DNA from: M2408 sp040386975
GTDB lineage: Bacteria > Bacteroidota > Bacteroidia > Flavobacteriales_D > Crocinitomicaceae
NCBI GenBank assembly: GCA_040386975.1
Contig: JAZKEO010000032.1
Span: 62,001-126,000, forward strand
Direction: 5' to 3'
Length of the DNA stretch: 64,000 nt
The notes under the pieces are model-generated. The model worked only from the letters and a program-made list of their open reading frames with translations. It made no database searches and was not told the origin of the DNA. A program made the position numbers and the translations under genes. Of the stretch, positions 25,141 through 33,349 are shown in pieces. Positions within the stretch are counted from its first letter, which is position 1. Each line of letters opens with the position of its first letter.

Positions 25141-25170
25141 AGCCCCAACTTTCCGAAGAAAATTGAGGCT
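25141..25170. other. Hairpin AGCCCCAA / TTGAGGCT
   Basis: An 8-bp stem with one mismatch encloses CTTTCCGAAGAAAA. Architecture and loop match the hairpin at 24077-24110, so both probably belong to one small repeat family. It lies 45 bases beyond the tRNA-Leu terminator-like hairpin on the minus strand. Confidence 0.5.
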
Positions 25171-25216
25171 TTAATCTTCCTGTAAGAGGTGGAAGCCAAC
25201 CTACAAGCTTTTTTAG

Positions 25217-25246
25217 ACAAAAAATGAGTCAATCTCTTGACTCATT
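25217..25246 (-). terminator. Rho-independent terminator-like hairpin after tRNA-Leu
   Basis: AATGAGTCAA (25223-25232) and TTGACTCATT (25237-25246) form a perfect 10-bp stem with a 4-base loop. On the minus strand it is followed by a run of T residues. It begins 10 bases after the tRNA 3' end, the right place and orientation to end tRNA transcription. Confidence 0.75.
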
Positions 25247-25256
25247 CATAGCTATT

Positions 25257-25341
25257 TGGTACCCAGGGCGGGAATCGAACCCGCACTCCTTGCGAAACTG
25301 GATTTTGAATCCAGCGCGTCTACCAATTCCGCCACCTGGGC
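25257..25341 (-). tRNA. tRNA-Leu (anticodon CAA)
   Basis: On the minus strand the gene starts GCCCAGGTGGCGGAATTGG and ends CCTGGGTACCA with the CCA encoded. The acceptor stem GCCCAGG/CCTGGGT pairs fully (allowing G-T). The D-loop is GGCGGAATTGGTAGACGC and the anticodon arm is CTGGA-TTCAAAA-TCCAG with anticodon CAA, reading UUG. There is a short class II variable arm and a T-arm with GTTCGATTC. Length is 85. An imperfect copy of its 5' end lies upstream at 25382-25403. Confidence 0.97.
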
Positions 25342-25381
25342 ATTTATTCTTTCCATTTAGTCTACCTCCCGATAGCTTTCG

Positions 25382-25403
25382 GAACCGCCACCTAGGCATT
25401 TAA
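25382..25403 (-). repeat. Partial duplicate of the tRNA-Leu 5' end
   Basis: The plus-strand sequence CCGCCACCTAGGCATTTAATTC nearly repeats CCGCCACCTGGGCATTTATTC at 25330-25350, which spans the tRNA 5' end and its flank. The match covers about 20 bases with one substitution and one inserted base. Between the copies is CCGATAGCTTTCGG, a short hairpin. This may be an old recombination or tRNA-duplication scar. Confidence 0.6.
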
Positions 25404-25534
25404 TTCTAAATGTGAATTGGAAGTGCAAAAGTAATAGAATTTTTATAATTTTTAAAGCATTTTCAAAAAAAAGACATTTTATTCACTTTTTTGAAATTCT
25501 TATCGTTAATTTGTAAGTTCTTACACTTCAAAAA

Positions 25535-26770
25535 ATGTCTAAAATTTTAATAAAAAATATCAAAGGTCTTGTTCAAGTTGGTGAAAATTTGCCAATTGTT
25601 GTAAAAGGTTCTGAAATGAATAAACTTCCAATCATTGAAAATGCTTTTTTGGCTATTGAAAACGATATCATTGTTGAATATGGAACAATGGAAGAATGGG
25701 GAGGAATTACTGATTGGCGAGGAGTTGAAGTCATTGATGCAGAAGGAAAATACGTTTTACCAGCATTTTGTGATTCACATACGCACATTGTATTTGCAAA
25801 ATCACGCGAGGAAGAATTTGTTGATAGAATTAAAGGCTTGACTTACGAAGAAATTGCTTTAAAAGGGGGAGGAATTTTAAATTCAGCGAGAAGACTAGGC
25901 GAAAAATCAGAAGATGAACTTTTTAATGAAGCCATGAAACGTGTTCGTTTGGTTAATTCTTATGGAACGGGGGCTTTGGAGATAAAATCAGGTTACGGAT
26001 TGAGTGTGGAAGCGGAATTAAAAATGTTGCGCGTTATCAAACGAATTAAAGAAACTGTTTCTTTTCCTTTGAAAGCAACTTTTTTAGGAGCGCATGCTTT
26101 TCCTAAAGAATATAAAGAAAATCACCGTGGATATATTGATTTGATTGTCAATGAAATGCTGCCAAAAATTGCGGAAGAAAAATTAGCGGATTACATCGAT
26201 GTTTTCTGCGAGCGAAATTATTTTTCTTTAGAAGAAATGGAAGAAATTTTACTTGCAGGAAAGAAGTATGGTTTGGTACCAAAAGTTCATGTCAACCAAT
26301 TTTCAATTATGGGTGGAGTTGCCAAAGCAATTGAACTCGGAGCTTTATCGGTAGATCATTTGGAGGAAGTTTCTGACGAAGACATTGAAGCCTTAAAAAA
26401 ATCGACTTGTATGCCGACTTTATTGCCTAGTTGTTCGCATTTTATCTCTATTCCTTTTGCAAATGCACGAAAAATGATTGATGCTGGTTTGCCAGTCGCT
26501 TTGGCAAGTGATTTTAATCCTGGAACTACGCCAACTGGAAATTTGCAGACTGTTTTAAGTTTGGCTTGCGTTAAAATGAAAATGACTCCAGAAGAAGCAA
26601 TCAACGCTTTGACAATTAATGCAGCTTATGCAATGGGAATTTCAGAAACGCATGGAAGCATTTCTTTAGGGAAAAAAGCACAGCTGTTGATAACAAAAGA
26701 AATTCCTTCTTTGGCCTATGTTCCTTATGCTTTTGGAGATAATCACATTGAAAAAACGATTGGTTTTTGA
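25535..26770 (+). CDS. hutI: Imidazolonepropionase
   Basis: HutI opens the ring of imidazolone-5-propionate to N-formimino-L-glutamate in histidine degradation. The 411-residue amidohydrolase shows the metal-binding FCDSHTHIVFA, the substrate segment GGGILNSARR, SGYGLSVEAELKML, TFLGAHAFP, KVHVNQFSIMGG, VDHLEE and LASDFNPGTTPTGNLQ. No hutH, hutU or formiminoglutamase gene adjoins it in this window, so the rest of the pathway must be elsewhere. The following glycosyltransferase start overlaps its stop by one base. Confidence 0.95.
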   Translation: MSKILIKNIKGLVQVGENLPIVVKGSEMNKLPIIENAFLAIENDIIVEYGTMEEWGGITDWRGVEVIDAEGKYVLPAFCDSHTHIVFAKSREEEFVDRIKGLTYEEIALKGGGILNSARRLGEKSEDELFNEAMKRVRLVNSYGTGALEIKSGYGLSVEAELKMLRVIKRIKETVSFPLKATFLGAHAFPKEYKENHRGYIDLIVNEMLPKIAEEKLADYIDVFCERNYFSLEEMEEILLAGKKYGLVPKVHVNQFSIMGGVAKAIELGALSVDHLEEVSDEDIEALKKSTCMPTLLPSCSHFISIPFANARKMIDAGLPVALASDFNPGTTPTGNLQTVLSLACVKMKMTPEEAINALTINAAYAMGISETHGSISLGKKAQLLITKEIPSLAYVPYAFGDNHIEKTIGF

Positions 26771-27858
26771 TGAAAAAACAAAAGATAATTGTTAGTGTAA
26801 CGAATGATTTAGTTGTAGATCAACGAGTCCATAAAGTGTGTACTTTTTTGCACGAAAATAATTTTGAGGTAACTTTAGTTGGAAGAAAATTAAATGACAG
26901 TTTAGAAGTCAAGCGTATTTACAAAACAAAAAGATTTAAACTGCTATTTAATAGAGGGTCACTGTTTTATGCTAACTATAATATTCGTTTGTTTTTTTAT
27001 TTATTGTTTCAAAAAGCAGATGTTTTTTTATCAAATGATTTAGATACTTTATTGCCAAATTTTCTTGTTTCAAAATTAAAAAAAATCAAATTGGTTTATG
27101 ATTCGCATGAATATTTTACTGAAGTTCCAGAATTAATTGGCAGACCAAAAGTGAAACGTTTTTGGGAAAAGATTGAGGGATCTATTTTTCCGAAATTGAG
27201 ACATGTTTATACAGTGAATCAGAGTTTAGCAGAACTGTTTTCAACTAAATACAAAGTTGATGTTTTGGTTGTGAAAAATGTTCCTAATTACATTGATAAT
27301 ATTGAAGGAGAAAAGAACAGTATTCCAACAGTTTTTTATCAAGGGGCTTTAAATAAAGATAGAGGTTTAGAAGAATTGATTTCAGCATTTTCATTTTTAG
27401 AAAACATTCAACTTCAAATTGCTGGTGATGGAGACATTGTAGCAGATTTAAAAAAATTAGTTTCAAAATTAAATTTAGAAAATAAAGTCACATTTTTAGG
27501 TAAAATTCCTTTTCATGAATTGAGAAAATATACACTTAAAGCACATTTAGGAGTTACACTTGAAAAAGCAACTAATTTGAATTATCACTTTGCTTTACCG
27601 AATAAATTGTTCGATTATATTTCATGCAATTTGCCAGTTTTAGCATGTGATTTACCAGAAATTAAAAATATAGTTGAAAAGTATGAAATTGGTTTAACTA
27701 TTTCAGAAATTAAAGCAGAAATAATTGCCGAAAAAATCCAATTTATGTTGGCCGATACTGATAAAATGAATTTTTGGATTGAAAATACAAAGATAGCTTC
27801 TAAAGAATTGAATTGGGAAAATGAAATTGAGGTTTTAAAGAAAATTTACCTCATTTAG
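26770..27858 (+). CDS. Glycosyltransferase, GT4-like
   Basis: This 362-residue protein has a GT-B fold. The N-terminal part carries SVTNDLVVDQRVHKVCTFL and VYDSHEYFTEVPEL. The C-terminal donor-binding part has VFYQGALNKDRGLEELISAF, LQIAGDGDIVADL, VTFLGKIPFHELRKY and a glutamate-bearing GVTLEKATNLNYHFALPNKLFDYI. Such enzymes transfer sugars from nucleotide donors to glycans or lipids; the substrate is unknown. The ATG at 26770 is preferred to the TTG just before it. Its tail overlaps the convergent glycosyltransferase by 8 bases. Confidence 0.87.
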   Translation: MKKQKIIVSVTNDLVVDQRVHKVCTFLHENNFEVTLVGRKLNDSLEVKRIYKTKRFKLLFNRGSLFYANYNIRLFFYLLFQKADVFLSNDLDTLLPNFLVSKLKKIKLVYDSHEYFTEVPELIGRPKVKRFWEKIEGSIFPKLRHVYTVNQSLAELFSTKYKVDVLVVKNVPNYIDNIEGEKNSIPTVFYQGALNKDRGLEELISAFSFLENIQLQIAGDGDIVADLKKLVSKLNLENKVTFLGKIPFHELRKYTLKAHLGVTLEKATNLNYHFALPNKLFDYISCNLPVLACDLPEIKNIVEKYEIGLTISEIKAEIIAEKIQFMLADTDKMNFWIENTKIASKELNWENEIEVLKKIYLI

Positions 27859-28750
27859 TTTTATAGTTTTTCAGAAAAATACCCAATTTGTAAAAATTGA
27901 AAAGCTTTAGATTGACTATAGCGTTTACAAACAAAAAGTGAAGTAAAGGTTTTGTCAAATTAAATGTAAAACCTACAATTCCAGTAAGGTTTTTTTGTTT
28001 GATCTTGTTGTAATAACTTATTAAACTTACATTTTCGGCAAACAAATCTCTAGATTCAATTCGTTTATAAATCGAAATTAAATTAACGATTCCTTGTTCC
28101 GTTTTTTTGAGAAAATTTTCATTTGTTTCAATATCGCCATTAAGAACAGGATTTTCCACATGCATGATTTCAATTTTATCGTTGCTTAAATGAAAACCAA
28201 ACAAGGTATCTTCATGTCCATATAAAACCAAACGTTCATCAAATTTGATTTTTTCTAAAACATCATTTTTAATTAAGAAATTATTTGTCATGAAAGATTT
28301 ATTTGGAACTAACTTGCGTTCCTCAGCAGTCTTACTTTCCTTAAAATAACCATTTTTCCAACTCAATCTTTGTTTTCTAGATGGACAAATTTCTGGATAA
28401 ACTCTTCCACCACAGATTACTTTGAATTCATTTTTATTTATTTCTTCAATGTAATTTTTAAGAAATAAATCATTTACAATTAGTGAATCGCAGTCTAAAA
28501 ACAAAAGATTTTCAAAATTTATGTATTCTAAAAAGAGGTTTCTAATTTTAGCGCGACCTACATTTTTAGTTAGTTGAATTTGCTTGATGTTTTTATGTTC
28601 AAAACGATTAATTTTTTGAAAATTTTCATTCGAACAATCATCAATTAAGATTAATTCATAAGCAATGTTTAATTGATCTCCTTGTGAAATTAGCTTTTCA
28701 ACTAAGGAACGAACATCAAAATTATAAACAGGAATACAAATGCTTAACAT
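27851..28750 (-). CDS. Glycosyltransferase family 2
   Basis: The protein has 299 residues from the ATG at 28750. It shows the GT-A nucleotide-sugar site SICIPVYNFDV, LILIDDCSNENF, LTKNVGRAKIRN and a metal-binding LLFLDCDSLI. A later GHEDTLFGFHL matches the acceptor-side ED motif. The acceptor is unknown; the neighbouring GT4 enzyme on the opposite strand hints at surface polysaccharide work, but the two genes are convergent, not an operon. Confidence 0.88.
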   Translation of the reverse strand: MLSICIPVYNFDVRSLVEKLISQGDQLNIAYELILIDDCSNENFQKINRFEHKNIKQIQLTKNVGRAKIRNLFLEYINFENLLFLDCDSLIVNDLFLKNYIEEINKNEFKVICGGRVYPEICPSRKQRLSWKNGYFKESKTAEERKLVPNKSFMTNNFLIKNDVLEKIKFDERLVLYGHEDTLFGFHLSNDKIEIMHVENPVLNGDIETNENFLKKTEQGIVNLISIYKRIESRDLFAENVSLISYYNKIKQKNLTGIVGFTFNLTKPLLHFLFVNAIVNLKLFNFYKLGIFLKNYKTK

Positions 28751-28875
28751 CAATCAATTATTGTGATACAAACTTATGGATTTAAATTTACTTTGTGTTA
28801 AAAAAAGTTAAGCATTGTTGAAATACAATTTGTTTCACATACATTCGTTGACTCAAGTACAGTTTAAAAGCTTTA

Positions 28876-30507
28876 ATGAAAAAAATTCGAATAAATTTTA
28901 TTGTTGTATTGGTGAGTTTGGCAATGATTGCTTTACTTTTCATTCAATTGTTTCAAACAGCGCAATTGTACGATAGAAAATCGACTCAATTTAAAAACCA
29001 CGTTCAAACTTTGTTGGATAGAATTGCTGTTCACCATGAAAAAGCAGACGACATTCGCAAGTATTTGCAAGTTGTAAACAAAGATTTTAGCGGACAATAC
29101 AAAGACATTTTAAAAGAAGAATTTCAAAATTTATTAGCAGCTCAGGAATCTATTTCAATAAAAGATACGACTATTTTAGAAAATGGAGAATTGAAAAAAT
29201 TCTTGATTATCAAAGGAAAATCATTTGATTCTTTGTCTGGTTTGACAGCCGAACACCGTGTTTTGGCTCGAGATGTAAGACACATCAGACAATTGTTTAA
29301 CAAAGATGCTGGTGTTTTACCTAATAATGATTCGACCTCCGTTGCCATTCAATTGGATCAACGTGTAATGCAACAGATTTTCAAAAAAGCGAAATTCATC
29401 AATGAAATGATGGTCGAAGCTTTTAAGGACAATGTGTACGACGATCCTTCAAAGCGAATTGATGTTGAGTTTTTGGATTCGGTGATTGCTTATGAAATGA
29501 AGCACGCGAATTTACCAATGGAATACGAATATATGTTGGTTGATGGTCAAGATGAGCCAATCAAATTTAAGTTTGAACCAAATAAATACAAAAGAAACAT
29601 TGATAGTTTAAAAGCTTCAAAAACGACTTTGTATCCACAAAATATTTTGGACGAAAAAATAAGTTTGTTCTTACGATTTCCATCAGAAAATGCTTTCGTT
29701 TTCAAAGAAATGGGTTCGATGTTGATTGTAAACATTGGCCTAGTTCTTTTGATAGTTGTTGCTTTTTCATTCATGTTTAAAACCATTTTAACTCAAAAAA
29801 AATTGAGTGAGATGAAAAATGATTTCATTTCAAACATGACTCATGAATTTAAAACACCAATTTCGACCATTTCGCTCGCTTGTGAAGCTTTAAACGATTC
29901 GGATATGGTAAACGATAAATCGCAACAATCTTCGCCTTTTATCAAGATGATTGCCGATGAGAACAAACGTTTGGAAGTGTTGGTGGAACGAATTTTACAA
30001 AGTGCTGTTATTGATCGTGGAGATAAGTCGGAATTAAACTTTAAACAAGAAAAATTAAACTTAAATGAGATTGTGATTCAAATTTGTAACAATGCACAAT
30101 TTCGCGTTACGAATTTGAATGGACATGTAACAAAACATCTTCCACATGAACAAATTTTTATCATGGGAGATCGCGTTCATACGACAAATATCATTTCAAA
30201 CTTAATTGATAACGCAATAAAATATAGCAAAGATGCTCCGAAAATTGATGTTTATCTCAAAAAGGAAAATCAAAAAATACTTTTGTGTGTAAAAGATCAC
30301 GGAGTTGGTATTGCAAAAGAACACATTGATAAAATCTTTGATAAATTGTATCGTATTCCAACAGGAAACCTTCACAATGTAAAAGGTTTTGGTCTTGGTT
30401 TGAGTTATGTAAAAGCAATCGTTAAATTAAACAATTGGAATATTTTAGTAAAAAGTAAAGTCAACGATGGCTCAACATTTACTTTAGTTATGCCACAAAT
30501 AAAATAA
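28876..30507 (+). CDS. rprX: Sensor histidine kinase, RprX-like
   Basis: The 543-residue kinase has a membrane helix at about 7-26, an extracytoplasmic region to about 275, a second helix (MLIVNIGLVLLIVVAFSFMF) and then DHp and ATPase domains. The phospho-acceptor is His323 in NMTHEFKTPIS. The N box is NLIDNAIKYS, followed by DHGVGI and GFGLGLSYVKAI. It is paired with a response regulator 4 bases downstream that closely resembles RprY of Bacteroides, hence the RprX name. The signal sensed is not evident. Confidence 0.9.
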   Translation: MKKIRINFIVVLVSLAMIALLFIQLFQTAQLYDRKSTQFKNHVQTLLDRIAVHHEKADDIRKYLQVVNKDFSGQYKDILKEEFQNLLAAQESISIKDTTILENGELKKFLIIKGKSFDSLSGLTAEHRVLARDVRHIRQLFNKDAGVLPNNDSTSVAIQLDQRVMQQIFKKAKFINEMMVEAFKDNVYDDPSKRIDVEFLDSVIAYEMKHANLPMEYEYMLVDGQDEPIKFKFEPNKYKRNIDSLKASKTTLYPQNILDEKISLFLRFPSENAFVFKEMGSMLIVNIGLVLLIVVAFSFMFKTILTQKKLSEMKNDFISNMTHEFKTPISTISLACEALNDSDMVNDKSQQSSPFIKMIADENKRLEVLVERILQSAVIDRGDKSELNFKQEKLNLNEIVIQICNNAQFRVTNLNGHVTKHLPHEQIFIMGDRVHTTNIISNLIDNAIKYSKDAPKIDVYLKKENQKILLCVKDHGVGIAKEHIDKIFDKLYRIPTGNLHNVKGFGLGLSYVKAIVKLNNWNILVKSKVNDGSTFTLVMPQIK

Positions 30508-30511
30508 GATT

Positions 30512-31201
30512 ATGGAAAACAAAATGAACATCTTACTTGCTGAAGACGACGATAACTTAGGGTTATTGTTGCATTCCTTTTTGAAATCAAAAGGCTTTCA
30601 GGTTGAATTAGCTCGAAATGGAAAACAAGCCTTTGAACGTTTTAATCAAGCTCGTTTTGATTTCTGTATTTTTGACGTGATGATGCCAGAAATGGACGGT
30701 TTTACTTTAGCAAAAGAAATTCGTGAAATAGATAAAAAAGTTCCAATTTTATTTTTGACAGCAAAATCCATGAAGGAAGATAAACTGGAAGGTTTTGCTA
30801 TTGGTGCGGATGATTACATGACCAAACCATTTGCCATGGAAGAATTATTGGCTCGAATCGAAGCAATTATGCGTCGTGTTGAAACGACACAAACAGTCGA
30901 GGACGATGTGTTTATGGTTGGGAAAATCAAGTTTGATGCTCAATCTCGTTTGCTTTATACTCAAGGAGATCCAACAAAATTGACAACTAAAGAAAATCAA
31001 TTGTTGAAGTTGTTGTGTAAAAATCAAAATGAAATCTTAGACCGTCAGGCGACTTTGAGAGCAATTTGGGGCGATGATAATTATTTCAACGGAAGAAGTA
31101 TGGACGTTTATATCGCAAAATTAAGAAAGTTATTGCGAGAAGATGAACGCATTGAGATTATGAATGTGCACGGAAAAGGTTTTCAATTAATTGTGAAATA
31201 A
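30512..31201 (+). CDS. rprY: Response regulator, RprY-like (OmpR family)
   Basis: The 229-residue regulator has receiver motifs LLAEDDDNLG, Asp55 in FDVMMPEMDG, FLTAKSMKEDKLEGF and DDYMTKPFAMEELLARIEAIMRR. Its winged-helix domain has LTTKENQLLKLLC, WGDDNYFNGRSMDVYIAKLRKLL and VHGKGFQLIV. From memory these blocks are very close to Bacteroides RprY. It is cotranscribed with the kinase. A 10-bp hairpin at 31212-31240 right after its stop may end transcription. Confidence 0.92.
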   Translation: MENKMNILLAEDDDNLGLLLHSFLKSKGFQVELARNGKQAFERFNQARFDFCIFDVMMPEMDGFTLAKEIREIDKKVPILFLTAKSMKEDKLEGFAIGADDYMTKPFAMEELLARIEAIMRRVETTQTVEDDVFMVGKIKFDAQSRLLYTQGDPTKLTTKENQLLKLLCKNQNEILDRQATLRAIWGDDNYFNGRSMDVYIAKLRKLLREDERIEIMNVHGKGFQLIVK

Positions 31202-31211
31202 GGTTTATCTC

Positions 31212-31365
31212 TTACTTTTTTTCTACCATAAAAAAAGTAACAAAAAAATCACCGCTTGGAATACTTAGCTAAAAATATTTCATTTTAACTTAAAAGAAAA
31301 CAAACTCACTGCGTTCAGACACTGTTTTCTTTTTTGCGTCAAAATTCATATTTTCTTAACGCTCT
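31212..31365 (+). repeat. 3'-end dispersed repeat, copy 2, with hairpin
   Basis: TTACTTTTTT (31212-31221) and AAAAAAGTAA (31231-31240) form a perfect stem 11 bases after the response-regulator stop. The distal core CAAACTCACTGCGTTCAGAC (31301-31320) continues into TGTTTTC. It corresponds, inverted in the plus frame, to the TGTTTGAGCGTAGCGAG core of copies 1 and 3. Together with the repeat at 31404-31495 it fills most of the 397-base gap before the dioxygenase gene. Confidence 0.65.
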
Positions 31366-31403
31366 TTATTCCTATGCGGGTTGAGAACTTCTATTTCCAT
31401 TAA

Positions 31404-31495
31404 CTTTTGCGACCCTGCGTCTTGCGAGAAAACATAAAAAGAGTTTTTGCGAACTTGGCGTTTTTCTTCGCTTAACTTTGCGTTAAAAACTTAAC
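31404..31495. repeat. 'ctttgcg' dispersed repeat, copy 3
   Basis: The segment contains TTTTGCGACCCTGCGTCTTGCG, GTTTTTGCGAACTTGGCG and CTTAACTTTGCGTTAAAAAC. It has the same vocabulary as the copies at 6850, 20854, 47272 and 54120, but its terminal repeats are degraded. Confidence 0.5.
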
Positions 31496-31552
31496 GTAAT
31501 AATCTTTGAATATCTGAAAAATTATTTTTGTTAATATTTTAACACTTTCTTT

Positions 31553-31583
31553 TTTGTGTTTCCAAAACTTGGCTATACATTTG
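31553..31583 (+). promoter_or_regulatory. Bacteroidota-type promoter for tryptophan 2,3-dioxygenase
   Basis: TTTG (31553-31556) and TACATTTG (31576-31583) are separated by 19 bases, a full match to the Bacteroidota TTTG/TANNTTTG promoter. The -7 box lies 15 bases before the ATG, implying a very short leader. Confidence 0.7.
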
Positions 31584-31598
31584 TAAAAAATTAAAACC

Positions 31599-32549
31599 AT
31601 GGAAATCACGGAAGAATTAAAGGATAAACTTCAAAAAATTCAAGAGAAATACGATGCAATTGGACAAGATTACAATTCGTATTTGGATTGTTTGTTGTAT
31701 CAAGACACTTTAAAATACTGGGATTATATTCAAGTTGATACTTTATTGAGTTTACAAAAACCACGTACAAATTTTCCTGATGAGGTGATTTTCATCATGT
31801 ATCATCAAATTACGGAGCTTTATTTTAAATTGGCTTTGAGGGAATTTGAACAAATTGGTGAAAAAGAAAACATTGAAGCGAAGTTTTTTATTGAACGTGT
31901 AACACGTATTAACCGTTATTTTGAGGCTTTAACAAAAAGTTTTGAGATTATGATTAACGGAATGGAAAAAGAACAATTCTTGAAATTCCGAATGGCTTTA
32001 CTTCCTGCAAGTGGTTTTCAATCGGCACAATACCGCAAAATTGAAATGTATTCTACGGATTTTGTGAACTTAGTGCACAAAGATGTGCGTACAAAATTTT
32101 CGGGAGAAGAAGCGATCGAAACACTTTTTGAACACATTTATTGGAAAGAAGGAGCTACAGATTTAGCTACAGGTGCAAAAACTTTGACTTTAATTGAATT
32201 TGAAAACAATTACCGCGAAGAATTTATCCGTTTGGGTGAAAAAGTGCGAAGCAAAAATTTATGGCAATCATTTTTACGTTTAAACAAAGAAGACCAAACC
32301 AACCCAAAAGTGATCCAAGCTTTAAAGCAAAACGATGTAAACGTAAACATCAATTGGCCTTTGGTGCATTATAAATCTGCTGTAAGTTACCTGCAAAAAG
32401 ACCCAAGTGATATCGCTGCTACTGGTGGAACAAATTGGCAAAAATATTTACCTCCAAGATTCCAAAAACGTATTTTTTACCCTCAAATTTGGACCGAAAA
32501 CGAAAAAGAAGAATGGGGAAAAGCTTGGGTGGAAGAAGTTTTGGCGTAA
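31599..32549 (+). CDS. kynA: Tryptophan 2,3-dioxygenase
   Basis: This heme enzyme opens the indole ring of tryptophan to N-formylkynurenine, the first step of the kynurenine pathway. The 316-residue protein shows FIMYHQITELYFKL with His69 (substrate-side His), FRMALLPASGFQSAQYR (131-146) binding the tryptophan carboxylate, a probable heme ligand His257 in WPLVHYKSA, and ATGGTNWQKYLPP (274-286). It has its own promoter and no pathway neighbour. The ALDH8A1-like gene at 5333-6775 may serve the same pathway. Confidence 0.93.
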   Translation: MEITEELKDKLQKIQEKYDAIGQDYNSYLDCLLYQDTLKYWDYIQVDTLLSLQKPRTNFPDEVIFIMYHQITELYFKLALREFEQIGEKENIEAKFFIERVTRINRYFEALTKSFEIMINGMEKEQFLKFRMALLPASGFQSAQYRKIEMYSTDFVNLVHKDVRTKFSGEEAIETLFEHIYWKEGATDLATGAKTLTLIEFENNYREEFIRLGEKVRSKNLWQSFLRLNKEDQTNPKVIQALKQNDVNVNINWPLVHYKSAVSYLQKDPSDIAATGGTNWQKYLPPRFQKRIFYPQIWTENEKEEWGKAWVEEVLA

Positions 32550-32589
32550 AATAGATTATAGAAATAGATATTGTTTATAAAAGCGACTT

Positions 32590-33009
32590 TTATTGTACTC
32601 TAGTACATAACCAAATGACAATTTTATAATCTTGTTGAGAAGAATAAAATGTATTTTTATCTAGAAATACTATTTCAATTGATTTTGGATAAAATTTGAC
32701 TAAATCAAAACTTGGTGGAATAAGTTCTAATTTATTACCGTTTAATTTCCATGTACCTTTTAGTTTAGAAATTGTTTTTCCATTGATAATCATTGAAATA
32801 TTTTTTTCGATATATCTCCCTGATTTTTTAAATTTAAATGTTGAAATTCTTTTATCGCATTTGTATGGTAGTTTTAAGGTGTCAATAACACAAAAATCCC
32901 ATTCGCCCTTTGTTAACTTCAAATCAAGAGATTGAGAAAAACAAAAGGTTTTGAATAAGAAAACAAAAATAATAGTTGTTAGAAATTTTATCTTTTTTAA
33001 TCTATTCAT
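32590..33009 (-). CDS. Secreted lipocalin-like protein, unknown function
   Basis: The 139-residue protein has a signal peptide (to FCFSQ). Short beta strands follow with lipocalin-like wording: LTKGEWDFCVIDTL, ISTFKFKKSGRYIEK, KLKGTWKLNGNKLELI and VFLDKNTFYSS. This resembles small Bacteroidota lipocalin-type proteins of unknown ligand, but the match is by pattern only. Its start overlaps the upstream small gene by 8 bases, so the two form a cassette. Confidence 0.65.
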   Translation of the reverse strand: MNRLKKIKFLTTIIFVFLFKTFCFSQSLDLKLTKGEWDFCVIDTLKLPYKCDKRISTFKFKKSGRYIEKNISMIINGKTISKLKGTWKLNGNKLELIPPSFDLVKFYPKSIEIVFLDKNTFYSSQQDYKIVIWLCTRVQ

Positions 33010-33271
33010 AAATTTTACCCATATAGAATAATAAGGCGATGCTATTCCAATCTAGTTTTATATCAGAATTATCATCTCCGTATGCAATAATAGATTCTAA
33101 GTAATCTGTTATTGAATTATTAACCCATCCATTATGCCCATCGCTATAAGGATTAGAAGGATTTAACTTTTCCTTTTTGTCTTCATCTAATTTATCTAAC
33201 ATTAAAGCTTCAAGAAATAAAAAGAAACTTTCTTTAGAGTTTACGTTTTCTAATAAATCATATAGATCCAT
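33002..33271 (-). CDS. Small hypothetical protein, possibly DUF7660-like
   Basis: From the ATG at 33271 the protein has 89 residues (MDLYDLLENVNSKESFFLFL...). It resembles a small family with a F-x-x-F-L-x-x-L start and an NGWVNNSITDYLESIIAYGDD segment, where W-x-N-x-x-(I/L)-x-x-(F/Y)-L-E is typical. I associate this with DUF7660, from memory. Such small proteins often occur in variable regions. An upstream start at 33319 runs into repeat DNA and is disfavoured. It overlaps the lipocalin-like gene. Confidence 0.6.
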   Translation of the reverse strand: MDLYDLLENVNSKESFFLFLEALMLDKLDEDKKEKLNPSNPYSDGHNGWVNNSITDYLESIIAYGDDNSDIKLDWNSIALLFYMGKIYE

Positions 33272-33317
33272 AATACTTTTATAAGTAATTGAACTCCCAA
33301 ATATACCAAAACTTCTC

Positions 33318-33346
33318 AAAGTCTTATGTCTAAAAATCTTACGTCT
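33318..33346. repeat. 'gtcttatgtct...cttacgtctcc' repeat
   Basis: AAGTCTTATGTCTAAAAATC and CTTACGTCTCC lie between the receptor stop codon and the small hypothetical gene. The wording matches the repeats at 4127-4293 and 9845-9880. Confidence 0.5.
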
Positions 33347-33349
33347 CCA

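Noticed and set aside
24963..25232. 89-codon minus-strand frame downstream of tRNA-Leu
   Set aside because: It runs through the terminator hairpin and the second hairpin and shows no family features.
31202..31598. Riboswitch upstream of tryptophan 2,3-dioxygenase
   Set aside because: The promoter lies only 15 bases before the start codon, leaving no room for a leader; the folded DNA upstream belongs to dispersed repeats.
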